A DNA stretch of 12,614 nt from DASSFZ01 sp036514635 (lineage in GTDB: Bacteria > Chloroflexota > Anaerolineae > Fen-1058), in the NCBI GenBank assembly GCA_036514635.1, contig DATBWU010000021.1:1-12614 (forward strand), written 5' to 3'. Within the stretch, counting starts at the first letter, position 1; each line of letters begins with the position of its first letter. Positions 1-7,600 of the stretch are shown here, piece after piece. The notes under the pieces are model-generated. The model saw nothing but the letters and a program-made list of their open reading frames with translations, was not told the DNA's origin and made no database searches. The position numbers and the translations under genes are program-made.

Positions 1-1
1 C

Positions 2-1998
2 GTCGACGGCGCGCGCTTCGCCGGATGCCCGACTGTCCCGCCAACGCCGACGTTCACACCGACGCCCACATCGAGCCACACACCCACTTCCACTCGCACC
101 TTTACACCAACCCCGACTCGTACATCCAGTCCGACATCGACGAGCACGCCGACGCCCATCGAGCCTGCGCTGGTGATCAATGAAATACTGGCCGATCCGG
201 CCAGCGACGCAAATGGCGACGGCACATCCAGCACGACGCAGGACGAGCTCATCGAAATCGTGAACAACACCCGCACGATCATCAACCTCGGCGGTTGGGA
301 GCTGCATGACGCTGTCGGCTTGCGGCATACGTTCTCCGGCGACACGGTCCTCAGTGATGGCTGCGCAGTCGTCGTCTTCGGCGGTGGCACACCGGCTGGA
401 GATTTCGGCGGCAGCCTCGTGCAGATTGCGTCGACAGGACAACTCGGCCTCAACAACGGCGGCGATACGCTGACCCTTTACGACCTCACGACCACCGCCG
501 TGGTCAGTTACACTTTCGGCAGCGAAGGCGGCGATGATCAATCGCTGACGCGCGATCCCGACATCATCGGCGCGGAGCCGTTGGTGCGCCATACGCAGGC
601 AACCGGCTCGAACGGCGCGCGTTTCTCGCCGGGTGTTCACATTGACGGCACACCCTTCATCGCCTGCCCGCAACCGCCGACTCCAACGCCGACTGCGACC
701 GCATCGCCATCGCCCACATTCACGTCTACTTTCACGCCAACCTCGACACCTACTTCCACTTCAACGCCTACACGTACCGGCACTCCCAAACCGGCGCTCG
801 TCATCAACGAGATCCATGCCGATCCGCACGCCAACCTAGGCGATGCGAATGGCGATGGCACGGTCAGCACGTCTCAAGACGAGTTTATCGAGATCGTCAA
901 CAACACCGGCGCAGATGCGAACCTCGCCGGCTGGACGCTGAACGATGGCGTGGGTGTTCGACACATCTTCCCGACCAACACGATCGTGGTCAATGGCTGC
1001 TCGATTGTCGTCTTCAGTGGCGGCACGCCGTCCGGTACATTTGGCAACGGCGTCGTGCAGACAGCATCCACCGGCTCGCTGGGCCTGAACAACACCGGCG
1101 ACTCCGTCACGCTGCTCGACACCGGCCCGATCACCATCACAACCTACGCCTTCGGCAGCGAAGCCAATCACGATCAATCTCTCACGCGCAGCCCGGACAT
1201 CATCGGCCCGGAGCCGCTCATCACACACACCTTAGCGGCAGGCGACAACAGCATTCTGTTCTCGCCTGGCACGCGCGTCGACGGCTCGCGCTTCGCCGGA
1301 TGCCCGACCATGCCGCCGACGCCGACTCTCGCGCCGACAGCCACGCCGACCCGCACTCCCACTTTTACTCGCACACCGACAGCCACCCGGACACGCACGC
1401 CGACGGTCACTTCGGCCGGCACGCCGACGCGAACTCGAACGCCCACGCCGGGCCAGCCTGTTACTCCGGCTTCACCGCCTGCGCCCGGTCTGGTCATCAA
1501 CGAGATTCACGCCGACCCGGACAGCACGCTCGGCGATGCGAACGGCGACGGCCTGATCAGTTCCACGCAAGATGAGTTCATCGAGATCGTCAACAACACC
1601 GGCGCGCCGATCGACTTGAGCGGCTGGGCCGTGCACGACGGCGTCGGCCTCCGGCACACCTACCCGCCGGGCAGTATCCTTCTCAACGGCTGCTCGATCG
1701 TCGTCTTTTCGGGAGGCACGCCGGGCGGCGATTTCGGCAATAGCCTTGTGCAGACGGCTTCGACCGGATCGCTCGGCCTGAACAACACCGGCGATAGTGT
1801 CACCGTGTTTGACTCCGGCTCGACGGTCATCGCTACTTACACGTATGGCCGAGAGGGTGGCGATAATCAATCGCTCACGCGCGGCCCGGACATCGTCGGC
1901 CCCGACCCATTGATCAAGCACAGCGCCGCCGCCGGCTCGAACGGCGCGTTGTTCTCGCCCGGCACCAAAGTCGATGGATCGCCTTTCGCCGGTTGCAT
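2..1998 (+). repeat. Tandem lamin-tail-domain units with Thr/Pro linkers
   Basis: Three full units and the last residues of a fourth repeat inside the nuclease gene, each about 500 bp. Each begins LVINEI and ends in a Gly/Cys turn (IACP, AGCP or AGCM). Similarity reaches the DNA level: 1277-1300 nearly repeats 2-25, and units 2 and 3 share long near-identical blocks such as the stretch encoding STGSLGLNNTGDSVT. Each unit carries a DANGDG loop followed by QDE(F/L)IEIVNN, which resembles a dockerin/EF-hand calcium loop set into the LTD. Unit 1 lacks about three residues before this loop. Linkers of roughly 40-60 residues (about 35-166, 665-793, 1306-1486) are built of TPT/TRTPT-like runs. Confidence 0.9.
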
Positions 1999-3832
1999 GA
2001 TCGCGCCGCCGGCACTCATCCGCATTCGTGAGATACAGGGCGCAACTCATCGCTCTGCGCTCATCGGCCAGACGGTGCAAGATGTGCCGGGCCTCGTCAC
2101 GGCTTTGACGAGCAATGGCTTCTACCTGCAAGACTCTGAGCCGGACGATGCCGCCGCTACATCCGAAGGTATCTTCGTGTACACTGCCTCAGCGCCGGCA
2201 GTCGCCCTGGGTGATGCGGTACAGGTCGATGCGAGTGTGTCCGAGTTCTACCCCGGTGGCTTTGCCAGCGGCGATCTCTCGATCACCGAACTGATCAGCC
2301 CGACTATCACGATCGTCTCAAGCGGCCATCCACTGCCCGCGCCGATGACGATCGGCGCGGGCGGCCGGATTCCGCCCTCACAGATCATCGAAGACGACAC
2401 GACCGGCGATGTCGAAACCGGCGGTGTGTTCGATCCCGGCACGGACGGCATCGACTTCTACGAAAGCCTCGAAGGGATGCGCGTGCAGATCGACAGCGCG
2501 ATCGTCGTCGGGCCGGCGAGCGATTCTGGCGAGATCGTGGTCGTGGGCGACGGCGGCGCGAACGCAGAGCTGCGCTCGCCGCGCGGTGCGCTTGTGGTTC
2601 GGCCCGGCGACTTCAACCCGGAACGCCTCATCCTCGACGACGCCCTCATGCCCCTGCCGGCGGTCAGCGTCGGCGACACATTCCTTGCGCCCATCGTCGG
2701 CGTGATGGATTACTCGCTCGGCAACTTCAAGTTACTGATCACTGCTCCGCCGGTCAGCGCGCCCGGCGGTCTCGTTGCGGAAACAGCGACCGGCCCGGCA
2801 GCGAATCAACTCAGCGTCGCAGCGTTCAACGTCGAGAATCTCGATCCGGGAGATGAGGCGGCAAAGTTCACCGCCCTCGCCGATCAGATCGTCAATCACC
2901 TGCGCGCACCGGACATCATCGCGCTGGAAGAGGTGCAGGACAACTCCGGCGCGAGCGACGACGGCACAGTCGATGCGCGCCTCACGTACACCCGGCTCAT
3001 CACGGCGATTCTGTCGGCGGGCGGGCCAGGGTACGAGTATCGCGATATCGCGCCAGTCGATGGGCAAGACGGCGGCGAGCCGGGCGGAAATATCCGTCAA
3101 GGCTTCTTGTTCCGTCCCGATCGCGCGACCTTCGTCGATCGGCCCGGCGGTGATGCGACAACCGCCGTGACGGCGACACTCGGCATATCGGGCACGCAGT
3201 TATCGATCAGCCCCGGCCGCATCGACCCGACGCACCCCGCGTTCGAGAACAGCCGTAAGCCGCTGGCGGCCGAGTTCACGTTCAACGATCACACCATCGT
3301 CGTCATCGCGAATCACTTCCGATCGAAACGGGGCGACGATCCGTTGTTCGGCCGCGTTCAGCCGCCCGTCGCCGCCAGCGAGGCGCAGCGCATCCGGCAG
3401 GCGCAGATCGTCAACGGCTTCGTAGACAGCATCCTCGCGCTCGATCCAGACGCGAGCGTAATCGCGCTGGGCGATCTGAACGACTTCCCCTTCTCCGCCG
3501 CAGTCACGACCCTGGCCGGCGACGCATTGACGAACCTGATCACGACACTGCCGGCTGAAGAGCGATACACCTTCATCGCGGACGGCAACGCGCAAGCGCT
3601 CGATCACATTCTCGTCAGCCCGCACGTGCTCGAAGTGCCTGCCGGGCTTGACATCGTCCACACCAACGCCGAGTTCGCTTCGTCGAATCGTCCCACCGAT
3701 CACGACCCCGTCCTCGCGCGTTTCCGGCTGGAGCCGGTCGCCGCGCCGGCATGGCGCATCTATCTGCCCATCGTGCTCAGCGCCGCCGAGCCGATACACG
3801 GCGAACACGGGCACGCGAGAACGATTCGCTGA
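2..3832 (+). CDS. Multi-LTD extracellular nuclease, ExeM/NucH-like (5' partial)
   Basis: The product is probably a secreted DNA-degrading phosphoesterase. The frame is open from the left edge, so the start lies outside; 1276 residues are visible. Order: the end of one lamin-tail (LTD) unit (2-34), a Thr/Pro linker, three full LTD units (about 167-664, 794-1305, 1487-1998) separated by Thr/Pro linkers, a YhcR-like OB fold (about 2017-2310), a connecting region containing DFYESLEGMRV, an endonuclease/exonuclease/phosphatase domain (about 2812-3714), and a short tail with RIYLPIVLS. The catalytic set is complete: FNVEN, LEEVQDN, NHFRSK, GDLNDFP, LDHILV and TDHDP carry the expected Asn, Glu, His, Asp/Asn, Asp and Asp-His. 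A paralogous nuclease lies downstream at 4606. No terminator follows the stop directly; the first candidate is at 4036-4076. A GTG at 173 is internal to the frame and not the start. The family call is firm, the exact substrate is inferred. Confidence 0.93.
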   Translation, partial: VDGARFAGCPTVPPTPTFTPTPTSSHTPTSTRTFTPTPTRTSSPTSTSTPTPIEPALVINEILADPASDANGDGTSSTTQDELIEIVNNTRTIINLGGWELHDAVGLRHTFSGDTVLSDGCAVVVFGGGTPAGDFGGSLVQIASTGQLGLNNGGDTLTLYDLTTTAVVSYTFGSEGGDDQSLTRDPDIIGAEPLVRHTQATGSNGARFSPGVHIDGTPFIACPQPPTPTPTATASPSPTFTSTFTPTSTPTSTSTPTRTGTPKPALVINEIHADPHANLGDANGDGTVSTSQDEFIEIVNNTGADANLAGWTLNDGVGVRHIFPTNTIVVNGCSIVVFSGGTPSGTFGNGVVQTASTGSLGLNNTGDSVTLLDTGPITITTYAFGSEANHDQSLTRSPDIIGPEPLITHTLAAGDNSILFSPGTRVDGSRFAGCPTMPPTPTLAPTATPTRTPTFTRTPTATRTRTPTVTSAGTPTRTRTPTPGQPVTPASPPAPGLVINEIHADPDSTLGDANGDGLISSTQDEFIEIVNNTGAPIDLSGWAVHDGVGLRHTYPPGSILLNGCSIVVFSGGTPGGDFGNSLVQTASTGSLGLNNTGDSVTVFDSGSTVIATYTYGREGGDNQSLTRGPDIVGPDPLIKHSAAAGSNGALFSPGTKVDGSPFAGCMIAPPALIRIREIQGATHRSALIGQTVQDVPGLVTALTSNGFYLQDSEPDDAAATSEGIFVYTASAPAVALGDAVQVDASVSEFYPGGFASGDLSITELISPTITIVSSGHPLPAPMTIGAGGRIPPSQIIEDDTTGDVETGGVFDPGTDGIDFYESLEGMRVQIDSAIVVGPASDSGEIVVVGDGGANAELRSPRGALVVRPGDFNPERLILDDALMPLPAVSVGDTFLAPIVGVMDYSLGNFKLLITAPPVSAPGGLVAETATGPAANQLSVAAFNVENLDPGDEAAKFTALADQIVNHLRAPDIIALEEVQDNSGASDDGTVDARLTYTRLITAILSAGGPGYEYRDIAPVDGQDGGEPGGNIRQGFLFRPDRATFVDRPGGDATTAVTATLGISGTQLSISPGRIDPTHPAFENSRKPLAAEFTFNDHTIVVIANHFRSKRGDDPLFGRVQPPVAASEAQRIRQAQIVNGFVDSILALDPDASVIALGDLNDFPFSAAVTTLAGDALTNLITTLPAEERYTFIADGNAQALDHILVSPHVLEVPAGLDIVHTNAEFASSNRPTDHDPVLARFRLEPVAAPAWRIYLPIVLSAAEPIHGEHGHARTIR

Positions 3833-3857
3833 TCAGGAAGAGGCAGGGGTAGCGGAT

Positions 3858-3881
3858 TGGATGGTTGGATAGGTGGATAGC
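3858..3881. repeat. Imperfect 8-bp tandem repeat
   Basis: Three consecutive octamers lie 26 bp after the nuclease stop codon: TGGATGGT, TGGATAGG and TGGATAGC, followed by a more decayed TGGGCGGC. No function is visible. It could be slippage-generated spacer DNA or a short protein-binding tract. Confidence 0.5.
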
Positions 3882-3916
3882 TGGGCGGCCGGCTGAGTTC
3901 GGCGGTTCGCCCCGCC

Positions 3917-4022
3917 TTCACCGCTGGTGATTATTCACAAGTCCGTTCGTCCGCAGTTGCACTGCGGATGCCGGGCGACAGTGCAACTGCCGCCCCAACA
4001 TGTGTGCAATCACCAGCTTCAC
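3917..4022. mobile_element. Candidate MITE-like or structured extragenic element
   Basis: The sequence shows a 10-bp terminal inverted repeat, GCTGGTGATT at 3923-3932 and AATCACCAGC at 4008-4017. The direct repeat TTCAC flanks it at 3917-3921 and 4018-4022, as a 5-bp target duplication would. One extra base (3922) sits between the left TTCAC and the left arm. Inside, CACA/TGTG (3936-3939/4003-4006) can extend the stem, and a perfect 12-bp hairpin (3953-3964/3979-3990) forms the core. It has no coding capacity. A non-autonomous transposon relic, a REP-like palindromic element or a structured RNA would all look like this, and only copy number can decide. Confidence 0.45.
3953..3990. repeat. Perfect 12-bp inverted repeat (hairpin core)
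   Basis: Arms GCAGTTGCACTG (3953-3964) and CAGTGCAACTGC (3979-3990) pair perfectly around a 14-nt loop. The left arm can alternatively fold on itself as CGCAG/CTGCG (3952-3956/3962-3966), so two competing structures are possible. No T-run follows on either strand, so a standard intrinsic terminator is unlikely. Confidence 0.7.
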
Positions 4023-4026
4023 GCAC

Positions 4027-4056
4027 TTGAAGAGCGAGAACGTCAAGGCTTATACT
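4027..4056 (+). promoter_or_regulatory. Predicted sigma-70-type promoter for the miniprotein gene
   Basis: A -35 candidate TTGAAG (4027-4032) and a -10 candidate TATACT (4051-4056) are separated by 18 bp. This predicts a transcript start near 4063 and a leader of about 37 nt before ATG 4100. The -10 box sits in the centre of the 4039-4069 palindrome. Confidence 0.5.
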
Positions 4057-4076
4057 ATGCCTTGACGTTTTCTTTT
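4036..4076 (+). terminator. Strong palindrome with T-rich tail: intrinsic terminator and/or operator
   Basis: AACGTCAAGGC (4039-4049) pairs with GCCTTGACGTT (4059-4069) around a 9-nt loop. A G-T, an A-T and a G-C pair extend the base of the stem to 4036/4072. The downstream side reads TTTTCTTTT on the + strand, as expected of a Rho-independent terminator for the upstream nuclease transcript about 200 nt after its stop. The minus-strand downstream side is not T-rich. Because the palindrome is centred on a predicted -10 box, it may also be a repressor operator. Confidence 0.7.
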
Positions 4077-4086
4077 ACCTATTCGC

Positions 4087-4093
4087 AAGGGGG
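4087..4093 (+). promoter_or_regulatory. Ribosome binding site deciding the miniprotein start
   Basis: AAGGGGG ends directly before ATG 4094 (no spacing) but 6 nt before the in-frame ATG 4100. The second ATG is therefore the likelier start. Confidence 0.6.
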
Positions 4094-4099
4094 ATGATC

Positions 4100-4309
4100 A
4101 TGTATCGCAATCGGCCGGGCTGCCTTGAAGGTCTGCTTCGGTTATTTCTGCTCAACGCATTGTTCTCGTGGCTGCAACGCACGTTCGGCTTCGGGCGCGG
4201 GTGCAGCGGCTTCGGCTGCGGCGTGATTCTGCTGTTCATCTTTGTCTGCGTGATCGTCACGCAGATATGCAACGTCGACTGGCTGCGCCTGTTCGCTTTG
4301 GTGCAATAA
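4100..4309 (+). CDS. Cys-rich single-span membrane miniprotein, unknown function
   Basis: The gene encodes 69 residues from ATG 4100 (71 from ATG 4094). I cannot assign it to a named family, though its layout resembles small conserved hypotheticals I associate with this phylum. Residues about 9-29 form a hydrophobic or amphipathic helix containing LLRLFLLNALFSWLQRTFG. A Gly-rich turn FGFGRGCSGFGCG follows, then one strongly hydrophobic segment (about 40-58, GVILLFIFVCVIV). Cysteines fall at 8, 35, 40, 50 and 57. The basic N-terminus would favour an N-in topology. It has its own ribosome binding site and predicted promoter and lies between two secreted nucleases in the same direction. Coding is supported by the RBS fit and the coherent protein layout, not by a domain match. 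Confidence 0.72.
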   Translation: MYRNRPGCLEGLLRLFLLNALFSWLQRTFGFGRGCSGFGCGVILLFIFVCVIVTQICNVDWLRLFALVQ

Positions 4310-4331
4310 CAAGTCACCCTGTCTGCACAAG

Positions 4332-4349
4332 AGCGAGCAGCCGCTCGCT
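4332..4349 (+). terminator. Weak hairpin after the miniprotein gene
   Basis: AGCGAGC (4332-4338) pairs with GCTCGCT (4343-4349) around a 4-nt loop, 22 nt after the TAA stop. It is followed by ATTAATG and not by a clean T-run, so terminator activity is uncertain. Confidence 0.3.
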
Positions 4350-4449
4350 ATTAATGAAGCACATGAAAACAAGCCTTACATCGACGACAGCCACTCGATA
4401 CAGTTGGTTTTGCGAGTGGTATGAATGTGTAAAGTTCAAGCCAATTTGA

Positions 4450-4479
4450 TTGACTTGCCTCGCCGGGATGTGATATGCT
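4450..4479 (+). promoter_or_regulatory. Predicted promoter of the RTX nuclease gene
   Basis: The -35 is TTGACT (4450-4455), followed by an 18-bp spacer and the -10 TATGCT (4474-4479). TG at 4471-4472 gives the extended form TGaTATGCT. The predicted start is near 4486, leaving a leader of about 120 nt before ATG 4606. A small CACAG/CTGTG hairpin (4503-4507/4518-4522) is the only leader structure I see, and I recognise no riboswitch. Confidence 0.6.
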
Positions 4480-4588
4480 GACGCTGGCTGCCCGGACATG
4501 GCCACAGTTTTCCCCTGCTGTGAATGGATACGGATACCTTATCGGTCTAATTTGGTGTTCCTCGTCACCCAACCATCTCATCATCTTG

Positions 4589-4595
4589 AAAGGAG
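4589..4595 (+). promoter_or_regulatory. Ribosome binding site deciding the RTX nuclease start
   Basis: AAAGGAG lies 10 nt before ATG 4606. The upstream in-frame ATG at 4498 has no such site and would sit only about a dozen bases after the predicted transcript start. Confidence 0.75.
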
Positions 4596-4605
4596 CCCAG
4601 AAGCG

Positions 4606-7600
4606 ATGCACACATCACCCAAGCTGAGTGCGCTGATCGCAGTGGCGCTGATTCTGGCGATGGCGCTGAGTCTGATCCCAATAGGATTGGCCCCCGTCCT
4701 GGCGGTGTCGCCCAACATTGTCATCAGCCAGGTTTACGGCGGCGGCGGCAACACCGGCGCGACGTACACGCACGACTTCATCGAGTTGTTTAATCGGGGA
4801 ACGATCAGTGTCTCGCTGGCCGGCTGGTCGCTGCAATACGCCAGCGCGGCGGGAACCGGCAACTTCGGCGCAAACAGCGGCCAGCTCACCGAGCTGCCCA
4901 GCGTCTCGCTCGCGCCGGGTCAATACTTGTTGGTTCAAGAAGCCTCGCAGGCTGCGGTCGGTTCTCCGCTCCCAACACCAGATGTTACGGACAGCACACC
5001 CATCGCGATGGCCGCTGGCGCCGGCAAAGTGGCGCTGGTCAACACCACGGCCTCGTTGGGCTGCAACGGCGGCTCGACGCCCTGTTCGCCCGCCCAGTTG
5101 GCGCAGATCATCGATCTCGTCGGTTACGGCAGTGCCAACTTCTTCGAAGGCAGTGGGGCGACACCAGCGCCCAGTAATACCACCGCCGTCTTCCGCGCTT
5201 CAGGTGGCTGCACCGACACCGATAACAACAGCGCCGACTTCAGCGCAGGCGCGCCTGCGCCGCGCAACACCGCCTCACCGCTGAATCCGTGCGGGGGCAA
5301 CGCGCCGGTGGTCGCGTCGTGTGGTGGAACCCTGACGACGGCGGAAGGCTTCAGCGCCTCGCGCACGGTCACTGCCTCCGATGCCGACGGCACAGTCGTC
5401 AGCATCCTCATTAACAGCGTGACCCCCTCGCCCGCGCCGGGATCGATCACGCTGAGCGGATTGGTCCCGGCTGGCGGCATCGGCGGCACGGCCAGCGCGA
5501 CCGTGACGGTCGACGCGGCGACGCCGCCGGGCAGCTACGCCGTCCAGATCACGGCGACGAACAATAATCTCACGCCGCAGACCGGAACCTGCACGTTGAC
5601 CATCGTCGTGGCCGACCTCGTGCCAATTGGCACGGTGCAGGGTGTTGTGAACAACACCGATGACGGTCTGCTGCATCGCTCCCCCTACGCGCCGCCAAGC
5701 GGCAACGGCACCGGCCAGACGGTCGCCGTGCAGGGCGTGATCTACGAGAAGACGCTGGCGCGCACCAGCAGCGGCGGATCGCAGTACGGCTTCTTCATCC
5801 AGAACACCGCCGCCACCGCCGACGGCGATCCCAACACATCGGATGGCATCTTCGTGTTCATGGGCGGGTTCACCTCGCTCATCGGCGGCTACGTGCCGAC
5901 CGTCGGCGACGAGGTCGTGATCCAGGGCCGGGTCAGCGAGTTTTTCAACCTCAGCGAACTCAGCAGCGCCAGTCTGGTGCAGTTGGTGCGCAGCAGTGTG
6001 GACCTGGATGCCGAGCTTCCGGCCTTCGACGTGAACCCGCCGGACGTGCTCGCCGACGCGAACCGCTACTGGGAGCGCCACGAAGGGATGCGCGCGCAGG
6101 TTCCCGCCGACAGCATCGTCATCGACAGCCGCGACGTGTTCCCCTCCACTGCCGATGGCGAAGTATGGCTCGCGCGCGGCGACAGCCCGATCGCCCAGCG
6201 CAGCGATCCGTACGCCCGGCGCGCCTTCCGCGATCCGCACCCGTTGGACAACGATCCGCTCAACCTCTTCGACGACGGCAACGGCTATCGCATCATCCTG
6301 GGCAGTATCGGCCTGAAGGCCGTCGCAAACGACAATACGGTGCTCATCGCCCCGGCCCGCACGTATGATACGGCGACCAACGCGCTCACCGGCGGCGTGT
6401 ACTTCTCGTTCAGCAAATACCAGATCATGGTCGAGCAGCAGCCTACGCTCACACCGGGCGTTGACCCGGCGCTGAACGCGCCGCCTCAACCGTTCAACCG
6501 CGCGGCGGAGTACAGCCTCGCTCCTTACAACGTGGAGAACCTGTACGACTATCGCGACGATCCGTTCGACGGCTGCGACTTCGTAGGGAATCCGGGATGC
6601 CCAGGGGTCACACCGCCTTTTGATTACGTCCCGGCCAGCCAGGCCGCCTACCAGGCCCACTTGAATGACATCGCGCAGCAGATCATCACCGACCTGCACG
6701 GCCCGGACATCATCTTCGTCCAGGAAGCGGAAGACCAGGACATTTGTACGGTGACTGCCGGCGCGCTGACTTGCGGCATTACGAACAACGCCGACGGCAA
6801 GCCCGACACACTGCAAGAGATTGCTACGGTCATCGCCGGCCTGGGCGGCCCGGCTTACGATGCCGCTTACGATCGGGACGGAGCCGATGATCGAGGTATC
6901 GTCGCGGCCTTCCTCTATCGGGCTGACCGCGTCGAACTGCTGGCGGTTCCCGCCGGCGATCCGGTGCTGAGCAGCACGCCGCAAGTCGTCTATCGCGGCG
7001 CGGCATTGGCCTACAACACCGACGCGCAGAACCCGAAGTCGCTAAATGCCGATCTGCCATCTGATGTGGACACCAGCACCGGCACGGATGGCAGCAACGT
7101 CTTCACACGCGCGCCGCAGGTCGGCCTGTTCCGCGTGTGGAAAGACGCCGTCGGCAGCGGCACATCCGCCGATCTGTACGCCATCAGCAACCACTTCAGC
7201 AGCACACCCAACGCTCGCGTCGGTCAGCGCCAGGAGCAGGCGCTGTACAACGCCGCGATCGTCGCCGCGCTGCAGGCGGCCCACCCGGCTGTGCAGGTGG
7301 CCATCGGCGGCGACTTCAACGTCTACCCGCGACCCGACGATCCCTTCGCGCCGGGCGATGCGCTCTTCCCCAGCGACCAGCTCGGCGCGCTGTACGACCA
7401 GGGTCTCCACAACCTGTTCGACACGCTGGTGGCCGAAGTGCCGGTCAGCGCCTACAGTTACATTTTCCAGGGCCAGACCCAGACGCTCGACCAGATCTTC
7501 GTCACGCCGTCGCTGCTGACCAATCTGGTTCAGGTGCGCTCGGCGCACGTCAACGCCGACTGGCCCGCCGACTTCGACGGTGACGGCCCACGCGGCGCGA

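Noticed and set aside
173..175. GTG as start of the first nuclease
   Set aside because: The frame is open to the left edge and encodes the end of another LTD unit and a Thr/Pro linker, so the gene begins outside the window.
1306..1486. Repeated GC-rich linker DNA as a possible CRISPR array or satellite
   Set aside because: Repeats are short, irregular and in frame, encoding Thr/Pro linkers. There are no spacers of constant length.
1472..2131. 219-codon open frame on the minus strand
   Set aside because: It mirrors LTD unit 3 of the nuclease. The same kind of antisense frame recurs opposite unit 2, so it follows from the repeat and is not a gene.
3901..3916. 5-bp GGCGG/CCGCC hairpin
   Set aside because: It is too short in GC-rich DNA to mean anything on its own.
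4391..4419. 7-bp inverted repeat CCACTCG/CGAGTGG with 15-nt loop upstream of the nuclease promoter
   Set aside because: It is short and widely spaced, with no T-run and no overlap with the promoter boxes. It could be an operator, but chance is as likely.
4498..4605. Upstream ATG 4498 as start of the RTX nuclease
   Set aside because: It has no ribosome binding site, would put 36 charged and polar residues before the signal peptide, and lies almost on the predicted transcript start.
5275..6984. 569-codon open frame on the minus strand
   Set aside because: It lies fully antisense to the RTX nuclease gene, is rich in Arg/Val/Ala with no recognisable motif, and is the usual by-product of high GC at third codon positions.
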